A stretch of DNA of 64,000 nt. It comes from Flavonifractor sp. AGMB03687. GTDB lineage: Bacteria; Bacillota; Clostridia; Oscillospirales; Oscillospiraceae. Positions within the stretch are counted from its first letter, which is position 1. Every line of letters starts with the position of its first letter. Position numbers and translations under genes: made by a program. Shown here one piece after another: positions 24,896-32,816 of the stretch. Under the pieces are notes generated by a model that saw nothing but the letters and a program-made list of their open reading frames with translations, was not told the origin of the DNA and ran no database searches. Location: the NCBI RefSeq assembly GCF_017811815.1, contig NZ_JADKZI010000002.1, positions 248,001 through 312,000 on the forward strand, read 5' to 3'.

Positions 24896-25885
24896 TTATC
24901 CAAACAGCTTCTGTAAATTCTCTTTGAAGGGCGGATAGATGACACCCTTCTCGGTGATGATGCCGGTGACCAGACTGTGAGGGGTCACGTCAAAGGCGGG
25001 GTTGTACACCTCCACCGTGGCCGGCGCGGTCTGGACCCCGTACAGGGTGCGCACCTCGTTCATGTCCCGCTCCTCGATGGGGATGCCGCTGCCGTCGGGA
25101 ATGGTCAGGTCGATGGTGGAGCAGGGGAGAGCCACATAGAAGGGTACCCCGTGGTGGTGGGCATTTACCGCCACCGAATAGGTGCCGATCTTGTTGGCGA
25201 AGTCTCCGTTGGCCGCCATCCGGTCGCAGCCCACCACCACCATGTCGATCTTGCCCTTGGCCATCAGGCTGGCGGCCATGTTGTCGGCAATGAGGGTGGC
25301 GGGAATGTGGTCGGTGACCAGCTCGTAGGCGGTGAGCCGGGCGCCCTGGAGCAGGGGACGGGTCTCATCAGCGTAAACCATATCCACTTTACCCTGTTCG
25401 TGGGCAGCCCGAATGACTCCCAGGGCGGTACCGTAGCCGCCGGTGGCCAGGGCACCCGCGTTGCAGTGGGTGAGGATGTGGGCGTGATCGGGCACCACGG
25501 CAGCGCCGTAAAGGCCCATAGCCTTACACATGGACACATCCTCCTGATGGATGACCACCGCCTCGGCAATCAGGGTTTCCGGGTCTCCGCCGCAATCGGC
25601 GGCCTTTCTGGCCATCCGGTCCAGGGCCCAGAACAGATTGACCGCCGTGGGGCGGCTGGCGGCCAGGACGGCCTTGGCCTCATCCAGGTTGTCCCCGGCC
25701 AGAGCGGCCAGGCAATAGGCATAGGCGGCGGTGACGCCGATGGCGGGTGCGCCCCGCACCACCATGGTGCGGATGGCATCGGCCACCGGGCGATAATCGG
25801 TATAGGGGATCCAGGTCTCCTCTACCGGAAGCTTTGTCTGGTCAAGCAGGTAAAGGGTATTTCCTTCCCAGCGGATCGCGTCCAT
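24896..25885 (-). CDS. mtnA: S-methyl-5-thioribose-1-phosphate isomerase
   Basis: 329 residues of the eIF2B-like isomerase family: residues 1-40 MDAIRWEGNTLYLLDQTKLP, then IRTMVVRGAPAIGVTAAYAY, ILTHCNAGALATGGYGTALG (containing the catalytic cysteine) and VVVGCDRMAANGDFANKIGTY (catalytic aspartate), ending GVIYPPF. It isomerises methylthioribose 1-phosphate in methionine salvage. ATG 25885 has GGAGGAG six bases upstream. No other salvage gene is nearby, so in this organism it may serve another methylthio or 5-deoxyribose route; eIF2B-like ribose-1,5-bisphosphate isomerase is a less likely alternative. Confidence 0.9.
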   Translation of the reverse strand: MDAIRWEGNTLYLLDQTKLPVEETWIPYTDYRPVADAIRTMVVRGAPAIGVTAAYAYCLAALAGDNLDEAKAVLAASRPTAVNLFWALDRMARKAADCGGDPETLIAEAVVIHQEDVSMCKAMGLYGAAVVPDHAHILTHCNAGALATGGYGTALGVIRAAHEQGKVDMVYADETRPLLQGARLTAYELVTDHIPATLIADNMAASLMAKGKIDMVVVGCDRMAANGDFANKIGTYSVAVNAHHHGVPFYVALPCSTIDLTIPDGSGIPIEERDMNEVRTLYGVQTAPATVEVYNPAFDVTPHSLVTGIITEKGVIYPPFKENLQKLFG

Positions 25886-25908
25886 AGAGAACTCCTCCTT
25901 GTGATGCG

Positions 25909-25970
25909 GCCCCGGCAGACCGGGGCGCTTTGTTCCAACCGATTGTATCACACACACCATTTGGAGGCAA
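25909..25970 (-). promoter_or_regulatory. Candidate promoter and leader hairpin of mtnA
   Basis: On the minus strand TTGCCT (25970-25965) and TACAAT (25947-25942), spacer 17. The leader holds GCCCCGG (25909-25915) and CCGGGGC (25920-25926), a 7-bp stem with a CAGA loop. The -35 overlaps the ribosome site of the divergent ABC-F gene. Confidence 0.42.
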
Positions 25971-25973
25971 GCA

Positions 25974-27875
25974 ATGATCGATATCTCCGTCTCGAACCTG
26001 AGCAAAGAGTTCGAGGTAGGCAAAAAAATATTGGACGGCCTCACCTTCCAGATCGACCAGGGGGAGCGGGTGGGCCTGCTGGGCAAGAACGGCGCCGGCA
26101 AGACCACCCTGTTCAAGATCCTCACCGGCGAGCTGGACTGGGACGACGGTGAGGTTCACATCGCCCCCGGCAAGGGGGTGGGACTCATCTCCCAGATCCC
26201 CGTCTATCCGCCGGAGTACACGGTGGAGGACGTGCTCCAGACCGCCTTCCAGCGGCTCCACGACATGGAGAAGGAGATGGAGGAGCTGACCGTCCGCATG
26301 GGTCAGGACAGTGACCCGGCCCTGCTGCGGCGGTACGATGCCCTCACCGCCGCCTTTGAGGCGGGGGGCGGCTACGACACCGTCACCCCCCTGAACAAGG
26401 TGTGCAACGGCCTGGAAATTTCCCAGGACATGCGCAAACAGCTCTTTTCCTCCCTGTCCGGCGGCGAGAAGACCCGGGTCAACCTGGCCCGGCTCATCCT
26501 GGAGGACACCGACGTCCTCCTGCTGGACGAGCCCACCAACCACCTGGACCTCCACGCCACCGAATGGCTGGAGGAGTACCTGGACCGCTATAAAGGAACC
26601 GTCCTTGCCATCTCCCATGACCGCTGGTTTCTGGACCGGGTGGTCAAGCGGGTCATCGAGATCCAGGACGGCAAGGCGGAGTTCTACGAGGGCAACTACT
26701 CCTTCTACGTGGTGGAGAAGGAGCACCGCTATCAGGAGAAGCTGAAGCAGTACGAGAAGGAGCAGGCCAAGATCGAGCAGCTGGAGAAGGCTGCCGAGCA
26801 GCTGCGGGTGTGGGCCTATTCGGGTAACGACAAGACCTTCAAGCGGGCCCAGTCCATGGAGAAGCGCATCGAGCGCCTGCGTACCACCGACAAGCCCACC
26901 AAGGAGCGCCGCCTGGACATCAAGTTCGGGGAGCGGGAGTTCCGGGGGGACGAGGTGCTCACCATCAAGGAGCTGAAGAAGTCCTTTGACGGGCGCACCC
27001 TCTTTGACCACGTCAATCTGGAGGTGGTGGGAGGGGAGCGCATCGCCCTGCTGGGCGACAACGGCACCGGCAAATCCACCCTGCTGAAGATTCTGCTGAA
27101 GGAGGAGGAGCCCGACTCCGGAAAGCTAAAGATGGGGCCCACTGTAAAGGTGGGTTACCTGCCTCAGATCATCCACTTCTCCCACCCGGAGCGCAACCTG
27201 GTGGACACCATGATCTACGATCAGGACTGTTCCACCCAGACCGCCCGTAACCGGCTGGCCGCCTTCAACTTCCGGGGAGAGGACGTATTCAAGCCGGTGT
27301 CCGCTCTGTCCGGCGGCGAGCAGAGCCGTCTGCGGCTGTGCATGCTGATGGATGAGAAGATCAACCTGCTCATCCTGGACGAGCCCACCAACCACCTGGA
27401 CATTGCCAGCCGGGAGTGGATCGAGGACGCGGTGGCCGACTACGAGGGCAACCTGCTCTTCGTGTCCCATGACCGCTACTTTATCAAGCAGTTTGCCACC
27501 CGCATCTGGATGCTGGAGGACGGCCACATCACCGACTTCCGGGGCACCTTTGAGGAGTTCCGGGCCGCCCGGGAGCGAGCCAAGAACCAGGCCGCCGCCC
27601 CGGTGAAGGTGGAGCCGGAGAAGCCCAAAAAGGAGAAGCCCAAGCGCCCCGGCGGCACCAAGGAGCTGGAGAAGCAGGTGGCCGCGGCGGAGCGGGCGGT
27701 AGCCAAGGCGGAGGAGCGGCAGTATGAGCTGTCCCTGAAAGCCGAGGAAGTGGCCTCCAACTATCTGGAGCTCCAGAAGGTCTACGAGGAGCAGAAGGCT
27801 CTGGAGGACGAGATCGCCGCCCTGTACACCAAGTGGGAGACCTTGGCGGCCGAGCTGGAAGAGGCCAAGGGATGA
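25974..27875 (+). CDS. ABC-F family ribosome-associated ATPase
   Basis: 633 residues, two ABC domains in one chain without membrane segments. Domain 1: Walker A GKNGAGKTT near residue 38, signature LSGGEKTRV, Walker B LLLDEPTNHLD. The linker (about residues 240-310) is the PtIM region rich in charged residues with YSGNDKTFKRAQSMEKRIER. Domain 2: GDNGTGKST, LSGGEQSRL, LILDEPTNHLD. The C-terminal 90 residues are lysine/glutamate-rich and likely form a coiled coil as in Uup. ABC-F proteins bind the ribosomal E-site to relieve stalling or confer antibiotic protection. Its first position in an operon with prfA and Sua5 fits a translation role. Confidence 0.9.
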   Translation: MIDISVSNLSKEFEVGKKILDGLTFQIDQGERVGLLGKNGAGKTTLFKILTGELDWDDGEVHIAPGKGVGLISQIPVYPPEYTVEDVLQTAFQRLHDMEKEMEELTVRMGQDSDPALLRRYDALTAAFEAGGGYDTVTPLNKVCNGLEISQDMRKQLFSSLSGGEKTRVNLARLILEDTDVLLLDEPTNHLDLHATEWLEEYLDRYKGTVLAISHDRWFLDRVVKRVIEIQDGKAEFYEGNYSFYVVEKEHRYQEKLKQYEKEQAKIEQLEKAAEQLRVWAYSGNDKTFKRAQSMEKRIERLRTTDKPTKERRLDIKFGEREFRGDEVLTIKELKKSFDGRTLFDHVNLEVVGGERIALLGDNGTGKSTLLKILLKEEEPDSGKLKMGPTVKVGYLPQIIHFSHPERNLVDTMIYDQDCSTQTARNRLAAFNFRGEDVFKPVSALSGGEQSRLRLCMLMDEKINLLILDEPTNHLDIASREWIEDAVADYEGNLLFVSHDRYFIKQFATRIWMLEDGHITDFRGTFEEFRAARERAKNQAAAPVKVEPEKPKKEKPKRPGGTKELEKQVAAAERAVAKAEERQYELSLKAEEVASNYLELQKVYEEQKALEDEIAALYTKWETLAAELEEAKG

Positions 27876-28510
27876 GACGAAAGAAACAGTATTACCGCCC
27901 TTACGAGGGGCGCAGAAAGCCGGCGTGGCTGCTGGCCCTGCTGGCCGCGATCCTGGTGCTGGCCCTGGGCTTTGTGGTGCTGTTGGGCCTGGTGCTCACC
28001 GGCGCCCGGGACAGCATTACCGGGGAGCCCAAGGTCATGGTCATTCTGGGCTGCAAGGTGGAGTCCTGGGGACCGTCCGTTTTGCTCCAGGACCGACTGG
28101 ACAAGGCCCTGGATTATCTGGAGGACCACCCGGACCTGACCATCGTGGTGTCCGGCGGCCAGGGGCCCGACGAGCACATCAGCGAGGCCCAGTGCATGTA
28201 CGACTATCTGACGGACCACGGGGTGGACGGCGACCAGATCCTGCTGGAGGACCAGTCCCACAATACCGTACAAAACCTGCGCTATACCGTGGACTTGCTG
28301 GCGGAAGAGGGGTACGATACCACCGCCGATATGGTGGTGGTGTCCAACGGCTTCCACCTGACCCGGGTGCGGATGCTGTGGAGCCGGGTATGCGGGGGAG
28401 ACTATAATCTATCCACCCTGGCGGCCCCCAGCTCCCATGTGCCTTCCCGCCTGAAGATGTACATCCGGGAGCCTCTGGCGCTGGTCAAGTCCTATTTCTT
28501 TGACAGGTGA
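27872..28510 (+). CDS. YdcF/DUF218 family membrane-anchored protein
   Basis: 212 residues. A basic N-terminus (MRRKKQYYRPYEGRRK) precedes one transmembrane helix at about residues 20-45. The outer part has the DUF218 pattern: VMVILGCKVESWGPSVLLQDRLDKAL near residue 60, VVSGGQGPDEHISEAQCM, ILLEDQSHNTVQNLRYT, and VVSNGFHLTRVRML. Members of this family (for example SanA, ElyC) affect envelope polysaccharide or peptidoglycan steps. ATG 27872 overlaps the ABC-F stop by four bases, so expression is coupled. Specific reaction unknown. Confidence 0.8.
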   Translation: MRRKKQYYRPYEGRRKPAWLLALLAAILVLALGFVVLLGLVLTGARDSITGEPKVMVILGCKVESWGPSVLLQDRLDKALDYLEDHPDLTIVVSGGQGPDEHISEAQCMYDYLTDHGVDGDQILLEDQSHNTVQNLRYTVDLLAEEGYDTTADMVVVSNGFHLTRVRMLWSRVCGGDYNLSTLAAPSSHVPSRLKMYIREPLALVKSYFFDR

Positions 28511-28522
28511 TATAATTTGGAT

Positions 28523-29587
28523 ATGCTGCAAAAACTGAACGCCCTGGACCTGCGCTTTGCCAGCATCGAGGCCCAGCTGGGGGCGGGGGAGACCTACAAC
28601 GACCCGGCCCTGGTGGCCAAGCTGAACAAGGAGCAGCGGGAGCTGGAGCCGCTGGTCACCGCCTACCGGGCCTATACCCGCCGTCAGCAGGACCTGAAGG
28701 ACGCGGAGGAGCTGATGGGCGACCCCGACATGAAGGAGCTGGCCCAGGAGGAGTACCAGCAGGCCAAGGAGGACATCGCCCGGCTGGAGGACGAGATCCG
28801 TATTCTGCTGCTGCCCCGGGACCCCAACGACGACAAAAATGTCATCGTAGAGATCCGGGCGGGCGTAGGCGGGGAGGAGGCGGCCCTGTTTGCCCACTCC
28901 CTGTACCGCATGTACTCCATGTACGCCGACAGCCGCCGCTGGAAGGTGGAGGTGGACTCCATCAGCGAGACCGAGTTGGGCGGCGTGAAGGAGATCTGCT
29001 TTACCATTGAAGGAGACGGGGCCTACTCCCGTCTGAAGTTTGAAAGCGGTGTCCACCGGGTCCAGCGGGTGCCCGAGACCGAGTCGGGCGGCCGCATCCA
29101 CACCTCCACCGCCACCGTGGCAGTGCTGCCCGAGGTGGACGAGGTGGACTTTGAGCTCAACCCCGCCGACATTGAAATGCAGGTGTTCCGCTCCTCCGGC
29201 GCCGGCGGTCAGCACGTCAACAAGACCTCCTCGGCCGTGCGGCTTATCCATAAGCCCACCGGCACGGTGGTGGAGTGCCAGCAGGAGCGCAGCCAGTTCC
29301 AGAACCGGGACAAGGCCATGCAGATCCTGCGTTCCCGGCTGTACGAAGAGAAGGTGCGGGAGCAGGAGCAGGCGGTGACCGACGAGCGCCGCAGCCAGGT
29401 GGGCACCGGCATGCGCAACGAGCGTATCCGTACCTACAACTTCCCCCAGGGACGGCTCACCGACCACCGCATCGGCCTGACCCTGTACAAACTGGAAAAT
29501 GTGATGAACGGCGACCTGGACGAGATCATTGACGGGCTGATCACCGCTGACCAGGCGGAAAAGCTGCGGCACAGCCAGGCGGAATAA
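28523..29587 (+). CDS. prfA: Peptide chain release factor 1
   Basis: 354 residues. Residues 1-100 form the helical domain 1; the stop-codon recognition region near residue 180 reads [14 protein letters not shown] (the PET tripeptide anticodon of RF1), and the catalytic loop is [20 protein letters not shown] with GGQ. It releases peptides at UAA and UAG. The ATG at 28523 (MLQKLNALD) matches family starts; a TTG two codons earlier (28517) is closer to AGGTGAT and is an alternative. The usual partner prmC, which methylates the GGQ glutamine, is not in the window. Confidence 0.96.
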   Translation: MLQKLNALDLRFASIEAQLGAGETYNDPALVAKLNKEQRELEPLVTAYRAYTRRQQDLKDAEELMGDPDMKELAQEEYQQAKEDIARLEDEIRILLLPRDPNDDKNVIVEIRAGVGGEEAALFAHSLYRMYSMYADSRRWKVEVDSISETELGGVKEICFTIEGDGAYSRLKFESGVHRVQRVPETESGGRIHTSTATVAVLPEVDEVDFELNPADIEMQVFRSSGAGGQHVNKTSSAVRLIHKPTGTVVECQQERSQFQNRDKAMQILRSRLYEEKVREQEQAVTDERRSQVGTGMRNERIRTYNFPQGRLTDHRIGLTLYKLENVMNGDLDEIIDGLITADQAEKLRHSQAE

Positions 29588-29627
29588 ACGGGGCATTTCC
29601 CGGAATCCTAGAAAAGGAGTTATGACC

Positions 29628-29885
29628 ATGGAACTGATCATTCACTTCAACACCCTGCCCGAGGGCCTGACCCTGGATCTGGTGAAGGACGATCTGGCCG
29701 GCATTCTGGAGGACGACGGCTGGCTCACCGGCTCCGGCGCCAACTATCTGGAGCTGGAACTGGAGGACGAGAAGGTCAACCCCAAGTACGGCATCCTCAC
29801 CGTGAAGGGCTATCTGCAGAAGGCAAAGTTTGCCCCCGACACCACCATTGAGCTGGCGGGCACCCCGGTGGGCATCTACGAATAA
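29628..29885 (+). CDS. Small conserved-looking protein of unknown function
   Basis: 85-residue acidic protein, not recognised. It has no signal peptide or membrane segment and is rich in leucine and aspartate/glutamate (LTLDLVKDDLAGILEDDGWL; LELELEDEKVNPKYGILTV), suggesting a compact alpha/beta fold. ATG 29628 is chosen since AAGGAG (29614-29619) is eight bases upstream and only two bases from the ATG at 29622. It lies between prfA and a tiny membrane protein gene in a translation-related operon; its role is unknown. Confidence 0.7.
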   Translation: MELIIHFNTLPEGLTLDLVKDDLAGILEDDGWLTGSGANYLELELEDEKVNPKYGILTVKGYLQKAKFAPDTTIELAGTPVGIYE

Positions 29886-29903
29886 CAAAGGAGACGGTTT
29901 TGT

Positions 29904-30017
29904 ATGAAAAAGGCCATTGGTATCCTGCACATCCTCTCCGGCGCCGCCCTGATGGCGGCTGGTATCCTGACGGTGGTCCAGAAGAGCCGCCATCGCCGCC
30001 GCCGTCGGCGTTTCTGA
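29904..30017 (+). CDS. Tiny single-pass membrane protein with polyarginine tail
   Basis: A 37-residue reading frame with the ribosome site AAAGGAGA about 10 bases upstream. Residues 1-3 are MKK, residues 4-25 are hydrophobic (AIGILHILSGAALMAAGILTVV), and the C-terminus is QKSRHRRRRRRF. The composition suggests a membrane microprotein with a cationic cytoplasmic tail. It sits 18 bases after the 85-residue gene and 17 before sua5, on the same strand and with matching spacing, which supports it being real. Function unknown. Confidence 0.55.
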   Translation: MKKAIGILHILSGAALMAAGILTVVQKSRHRRRRRRF

Positions 30018-30034
30018 GAAAGCGGGTATGAGTG

Positions 30035-31060
30035 ATGCAAACCCTGCGTTTGAATGACAAACAGATCGGGGAGGCGGCAGACATCCTCCGCCGGGGCGGC
30101 CTGCTGGGCATCCCCACGGAGACGGTGTATGGCCTGGGAGCCAACGGCCTGGACCGGGAGGCGGTGGCTCACATCTTTGAGGCCAAGGGACGGCCTCAGG
30201 ACAACCCGCTGATCCTCCACATCCCCTCCGCAGACTGGCTGGAGCGGTACTGCGAGGATATCCCGGAGGCGGCCTACGCCCTGGCCGACCGCTTCTGGCC
30301 TGGTCCCATGACCATGATCCTGAAGCATAAGCCCATCGTGCCCGACACGGTCACCGCCGGTCTGGACACGGTTGGGATGCGCTGCCCGGCCCATCCGGTG
30401 TGCCGGGCCATCATTGCCGCCGCCGATGTGCCGGTGGCCGCCCCCTCGGGCAACACCTCCGGCCGGCCCAGCCCTACCAACATGGCGGACATGCTGGAGG
30501 ATATGGACGGCAAGATCGACGGCATCGTGGACGGCGGCCCCTGTTCCGTGGGGGTGGAGTCCACCATCATCGACCTGACCGAGCAGCCTCCCCGGCTGCT
30601 GCGGCCCGGCGGCATCACCCTGGAGCAGCTGGAGAGCGTGCTGGGTGAGGTGGCGGTGGACCCGGCGGTGACCCGGCTCATGGGAGCGGGGGAGCAGCCC
30701 AAGGCCCCCGGCATGAAGTACCGCCACTATGCCCCCAAGGCTCCGGTCACCGTGGTGCAGGGCGCGCCCGAGACCGCGGCCCGGTACATCCAGACCCATA
30801 TGGACCCCGGCGACGGGGTGATCTGCTTTGACGAGTACACCCAGCTCTTTGAGGGCCATCCCGTGGAGCAGCTGGGCCCCAGCACCGACGTGCCCGAGCA
30901 GGCCCGGCGGGTCTTTGACGCCCTGCGGTGGTTTGACGGCACCAGCGTCACCCACATCTGGGCCCAGTGTCCCGATGCCACCGGCATCGGTCTGGCGGTG
31001 GCAAACCGGCTGAACAAAGCGGCCGGATTCCATATCATCCGGGCGGATGAAGCAGATTAA
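30035..31060 (+). CDS. ywlC: Threonylcarbamoyl-AMP synthase (Sua5/YwlC type)
   Basis: 341 residues. The YrdC domain (residues about 1-200) has GGLLGIPTETVYGLGANGLD, AKGRPQDNPLILHI, WPGPMTMIL, VAAPSGNTSGRPSPT and the C-terminal VGVESTIIDL. The extra Sua5 domain follows, with KAPGMKYRHYAPKAPVTVV linking the two. It makes threonylcarbamoyl-adenylate for the universal t6A37 tRNA modification. A GTG at 30032 directly before the ATG is an alternative start. It ends the operon that began at 25974; a terminator follows four bases later. Confidence 0.94.
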   Translation: MQTLRLNDKQIGEAADILRRGGLLGIPTETVYGLGANGLDREAVAHIFEAKGRPQDNPLILHIPSADWLERYCEDIPEAAYALADRFWPGPMTMILKHKPIVPDTVTAGLDTVGMRCPAHPVCRAIIAAADVPVAAPSGNTSGRPSPTNMADMLEDMDGKIDGIVDGGPCSVGVESTIIDLTEQPPRLLRPGGITLEQLESVLGEVAVDPAVTRLMGAGEQPKAPGMKYRHYAPKAPVTVVQGAPETAARYIQTHMDPGDGVICFDEYTQLFEGHPVEQLGPSTDVPEQARRVFDALRWFDGTSVTHIWAQCPDATGIGLAVANRLNKAAGFHIIRADEAD

Positions 31061-31061
31061 A

Positions 31062-31094
31062 AAGGTGGCCGTGAAAACACGGCCATCTTTTTTT
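31062..31094 (+). terminator. Terminator after ywlC
   Basis: GGTGGCCGTG (31064-31073) pairs with CACGGCCATC (31078-31087), one G-U pair, loop AAAA, then seven T. Confidence 0.88.
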
Positions 31095-31102
31095 CATCCG
31101 GC

Positions 31103-31130
31103 TGAAAGGATTCCTCCTGCTGGCTCGTAT
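31103..31130 (+). promoter_or_regulatory. Candidate ECF-type promoter of the peptide/sigma/RsgI operon
   Basis: TGAAAG (31103-31108) and CGTAT (31126-31130) with a 17-base spacer resemble the ECF sigma consensus TGAAAC-N16-17-CGTA. It lies 37 bases before the secreted-protein gene and just after a terminator, as expected for autoregulation by the sigma factor encoded downstream. Confidence 0.5.
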
Positions 31131-31166
31131 TCAGGGTGAGACCAAATCAGGCAAGGAGGAATTTGT

Positions 31167-31415
31167 ATGAAAAAGCTGTTGATCGGCGCTGCCGTTACCG
31201 CCCTGGTGCTGATGGTGGGATTCACCACCGCCTTTGCCGCCAGCGGCCGGAACTATGTGGACGCAAACGGCGACGGCGTGTGCGACAACCGGGGGACCTA
31301 TTGTCAATACATGGATGCGAATGGCGACGGCGTGTGCGACAACTACGGTACCCACTGCCGGAACGGCGGCACCGGCTGCCGCGGCTGGGGCCGGGGCTGC
31401 CACGGCGGCTGGTAA
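31167..31415 (+). CDS. Small secreted protein with two DANGDGVCDN repeats
   Basis: 82 residues: signal peptide about 1-25 (MKKLLIGAAVTALVLMVGFTTAFA), then a mature chain of about 57 residues. Two repeats, YVDANGDGVCDNRGTYC and YMDANGDGVCDNYGTHC, each hold an aspartate-rich loop like an EF-hand or dockerin calcium loop plus two cysteines; the tail (GGTGCRGWGRGCHGGW) adds two more cysteines and a histidine. An AGGAGGAAT ribosome site precedes ATG 31167. It directly precedes a sigma factor and an RsgI-like anti-sigma gene, so it may be the extracellular ligand, a metal-binding reporter, or simply a target. Function unknown. Confidence 0.82.
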   Translation: MKKLLIGAAVTALVLMVGFTTAFAASGRNYVDANGDGVCDNRGTYCQYMDANGDGVCDNYGTHCRNGGTGCRGWGRGCHGGW

Positions 31416-31454
31416 CAACATCGGGAGAGACCGGAGGGGAGATGAGGGCAGGCC

Positions 31455-31937
31455 ATGCGGGACGAAGCGGAGACCAACCGGGCCATTGAGCGGTACGGCG
31501 ACACCGTGCGGCGGCTGTGCATGATCCATCTGAAAAATGAAGCGGATACCCAGGACATTTTTCAGGCGGTGTTTCTCAAATATCTGCTCCATGACAGGCC
31601 CTTTGAGAGCCAGGAGCATGAAAAAGCTTGGTTTATCCGGGTGACCATCAACGCCTGCAAGGACCTGCTCAAAAGCGTCTTCCGCAGCCGCACGGTGCCC
31701 CTGGAGGAGCTGAGCGCCCAGATCGCCCACCTGCCTGACCAGCATCGGGAGGTACTGGGGGCTGTGCTGGAGCTGCCCCAGCGGGAGCGGCAAGTGGTGT
31801 ATCTCCACTACTATGAAGGATATACTGCCCCGGAGATCGGGCAGCTGCTGGGGAAGAACGTCAATACCATCTACACCAACCTGGCCCGGGCCAGGGAGCG
31901 GCTGCGGGAACGGCTGGGAGGGGAAGACTATGGATGA
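31455..31937 (+). CDS. ECF-type sigma factor of the second RsgI module
   Basis: 160 residues. Region 2 covers about 10-80 (IERYGDTVRRLCMIHLKNEA, DTQDIFQAVFLKYLLH, KAWFIRVTINACKDLLKS); region 4 covers about 100-155 (LPQRERQVVYLHYYEGYTAPEIG, then GKNVNTIYTNLARARERLRE). ATG 31455 follows GGGGAGATGAGGGCAGGCC. Its stop overlaps the anti-sigma start by eight bases, so the pair is translationally coupled. The genes behave as one operon with the secreted protein 39 bases upstream. It is a different lineage from the 193-residue sigma factor at 8572. Confidence 0.87.
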   Translation: MRDEAETNRAIERYGDTVRRLCMIHLKNEADTQDIFQAVFLKYLLHDRPFESQEHEKAWFIRVTINACKDLLKSVFRSRTVPLEELSAQIAHLPDQHREVLGAVLELPQRERQVVYLHYYEGYTAPEIGQLLGKNVNTIYTNLARARERLRERLGGEDYG

Positions 31938-32649
31938 GCGGATCAGAGACGCCTTTGCGTCCATTCACGCCGAGGAAGAACTGAAGGAGTCCACCCGGGC
32001 TGTTCTGGAACAAGCCCGCACCCGCCGCCGGCGGCCTGCCCGCGCCCTGGCGGCAGCCGTGGCCTGCCTGGTGCTGCTGGTGGTGGGAATTGGTGGATAC
32101 CAGTTTTACTTTACACCTACTTCTGTCCTCAGTATCGACATCAACCCCTCCCTGGAGCTGGGGGTCAACCGGTTTGACAAGGTGGTATCGGTTCAGAGCT
32201 ACAACGAGGACGGCCAGATTTTAGCGGATACCCTGGAATTGAAGTATCTGGACTACCGGGACGCCCTGGAGGAGCTGCTGGCCAGCCCCGATATTGCGGA
32301 CCGGCTGGCCCAGGGGGCCCTGCTGTCCATCACGGTGGCGGGAGAGAACGAGACCCAGTGCGGCCGCCTGCTGGCGGGAGCGGAGGCCTGTACCGCCGGG
32401 CAGGAGAATGTCCACTGCCGCCACGGCGACTCAGAGAAGCTGGAGCAGGCCCACCATGCGGGGCTGTCCCTGGGCAAGTATGAGGCCTTTCTGGAGCTCC
32501 AGGCTCTGGACCCCACCGTCACCACCGACGATGTGGCGGGGCTGACCATGCGGCAGATCCGGGACTGGATTGCATCGCTGGAGCGCGGAGGCACGACGGT
32601 AGGAGAGAGCCAGACCGGCCACGGCCACCATTACGGCTGGCATGAATAA
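31930..32649 (+). CDS. RsgI-like membrane anti-sigma factor with Cys/His-rich external domain
   Basis: 239 residues. Cytoplasmic region about 1-40 (MDERIRDAFASIHAEEELKE) with an R-rich end; transmembrane helix about 42-62 (LAAAVACLVLLVVGIGGYQF); external domain starting SVLSIDINPSLELGVNRFDKVV, the RsgI middle-domain signature also found in the protein at 9150. Unlike that protein it has no PepSY repeats; instead the outer part carries cysteines in TQCGRLLAGAEACTAG and VHCRHGDS and a histidine-rich C-terminus (TGHGHHYGWHE). The composition suggests metal or redox sensing. The start at 31930 gives an eight-base overlap with the sigma gene. Confidence 0.82.
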   Translation: MDERIRDAFASIHAEEELKESTRAVLEQARTRRRRPARALAAAVACLVLLVVGIGGYQFYFTPTSVLSIDINPSLELGVNRFDKVVSVQSYNEDGQILADTLELKYLDYRDALEELLASPDIADRLAQGALLSITVAGENETQCGRLLAGAEACTAGQENVHCRHGDSEKLEQAHHAGLSLGKYEAFLELQALDPTVTTDDVAGLTMRQIRDWIASLERGGTTVGESQTGHGHHYGWHE

Positions 32650-32650
32650 C

Positions 32651-32690
32651 CGAAATGGGACGGCGAAGTGTTTCGCCGTCCCATTTTTTC
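32651..32690 (+). terminator. Terminator of the second sigma/RsgI operon
   Basis: AATGGGACGGCGAA and TTCGCCGTCCCATT pair over GTGT, followed by TTTTC. Strong intrinsic terminator. Confidence 0.9.
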
Positions 32691-32708
32691 GTGTTTGGAA
32701 AAAATCGT

Positions 32709-32797
32709 TTTTCAATCGGCCTCCGTTTGTGGTATACTAAGCGGGCGGCCACAATTTACAAATCGCTCACACACCCCTTGTACAGTGTGGTATACTA
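32709..32797 (+). promoter_or_regulatory. Two tandem extended -10 promoters before coaE
   Basis: The 12-mer TGTGGTATACTA occurs twice, at 32728-32739 and 32786-32797, each giving an extended -10 (TGG-TATACT). The first has a -35-like TTTTCA at 32709-32714 (spacer 18); the second lacks a clear -35. Confidence 0.5.
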
Positions 32798-32816
32798 GCA
32801 TCTGGAGGCGAAGGAC

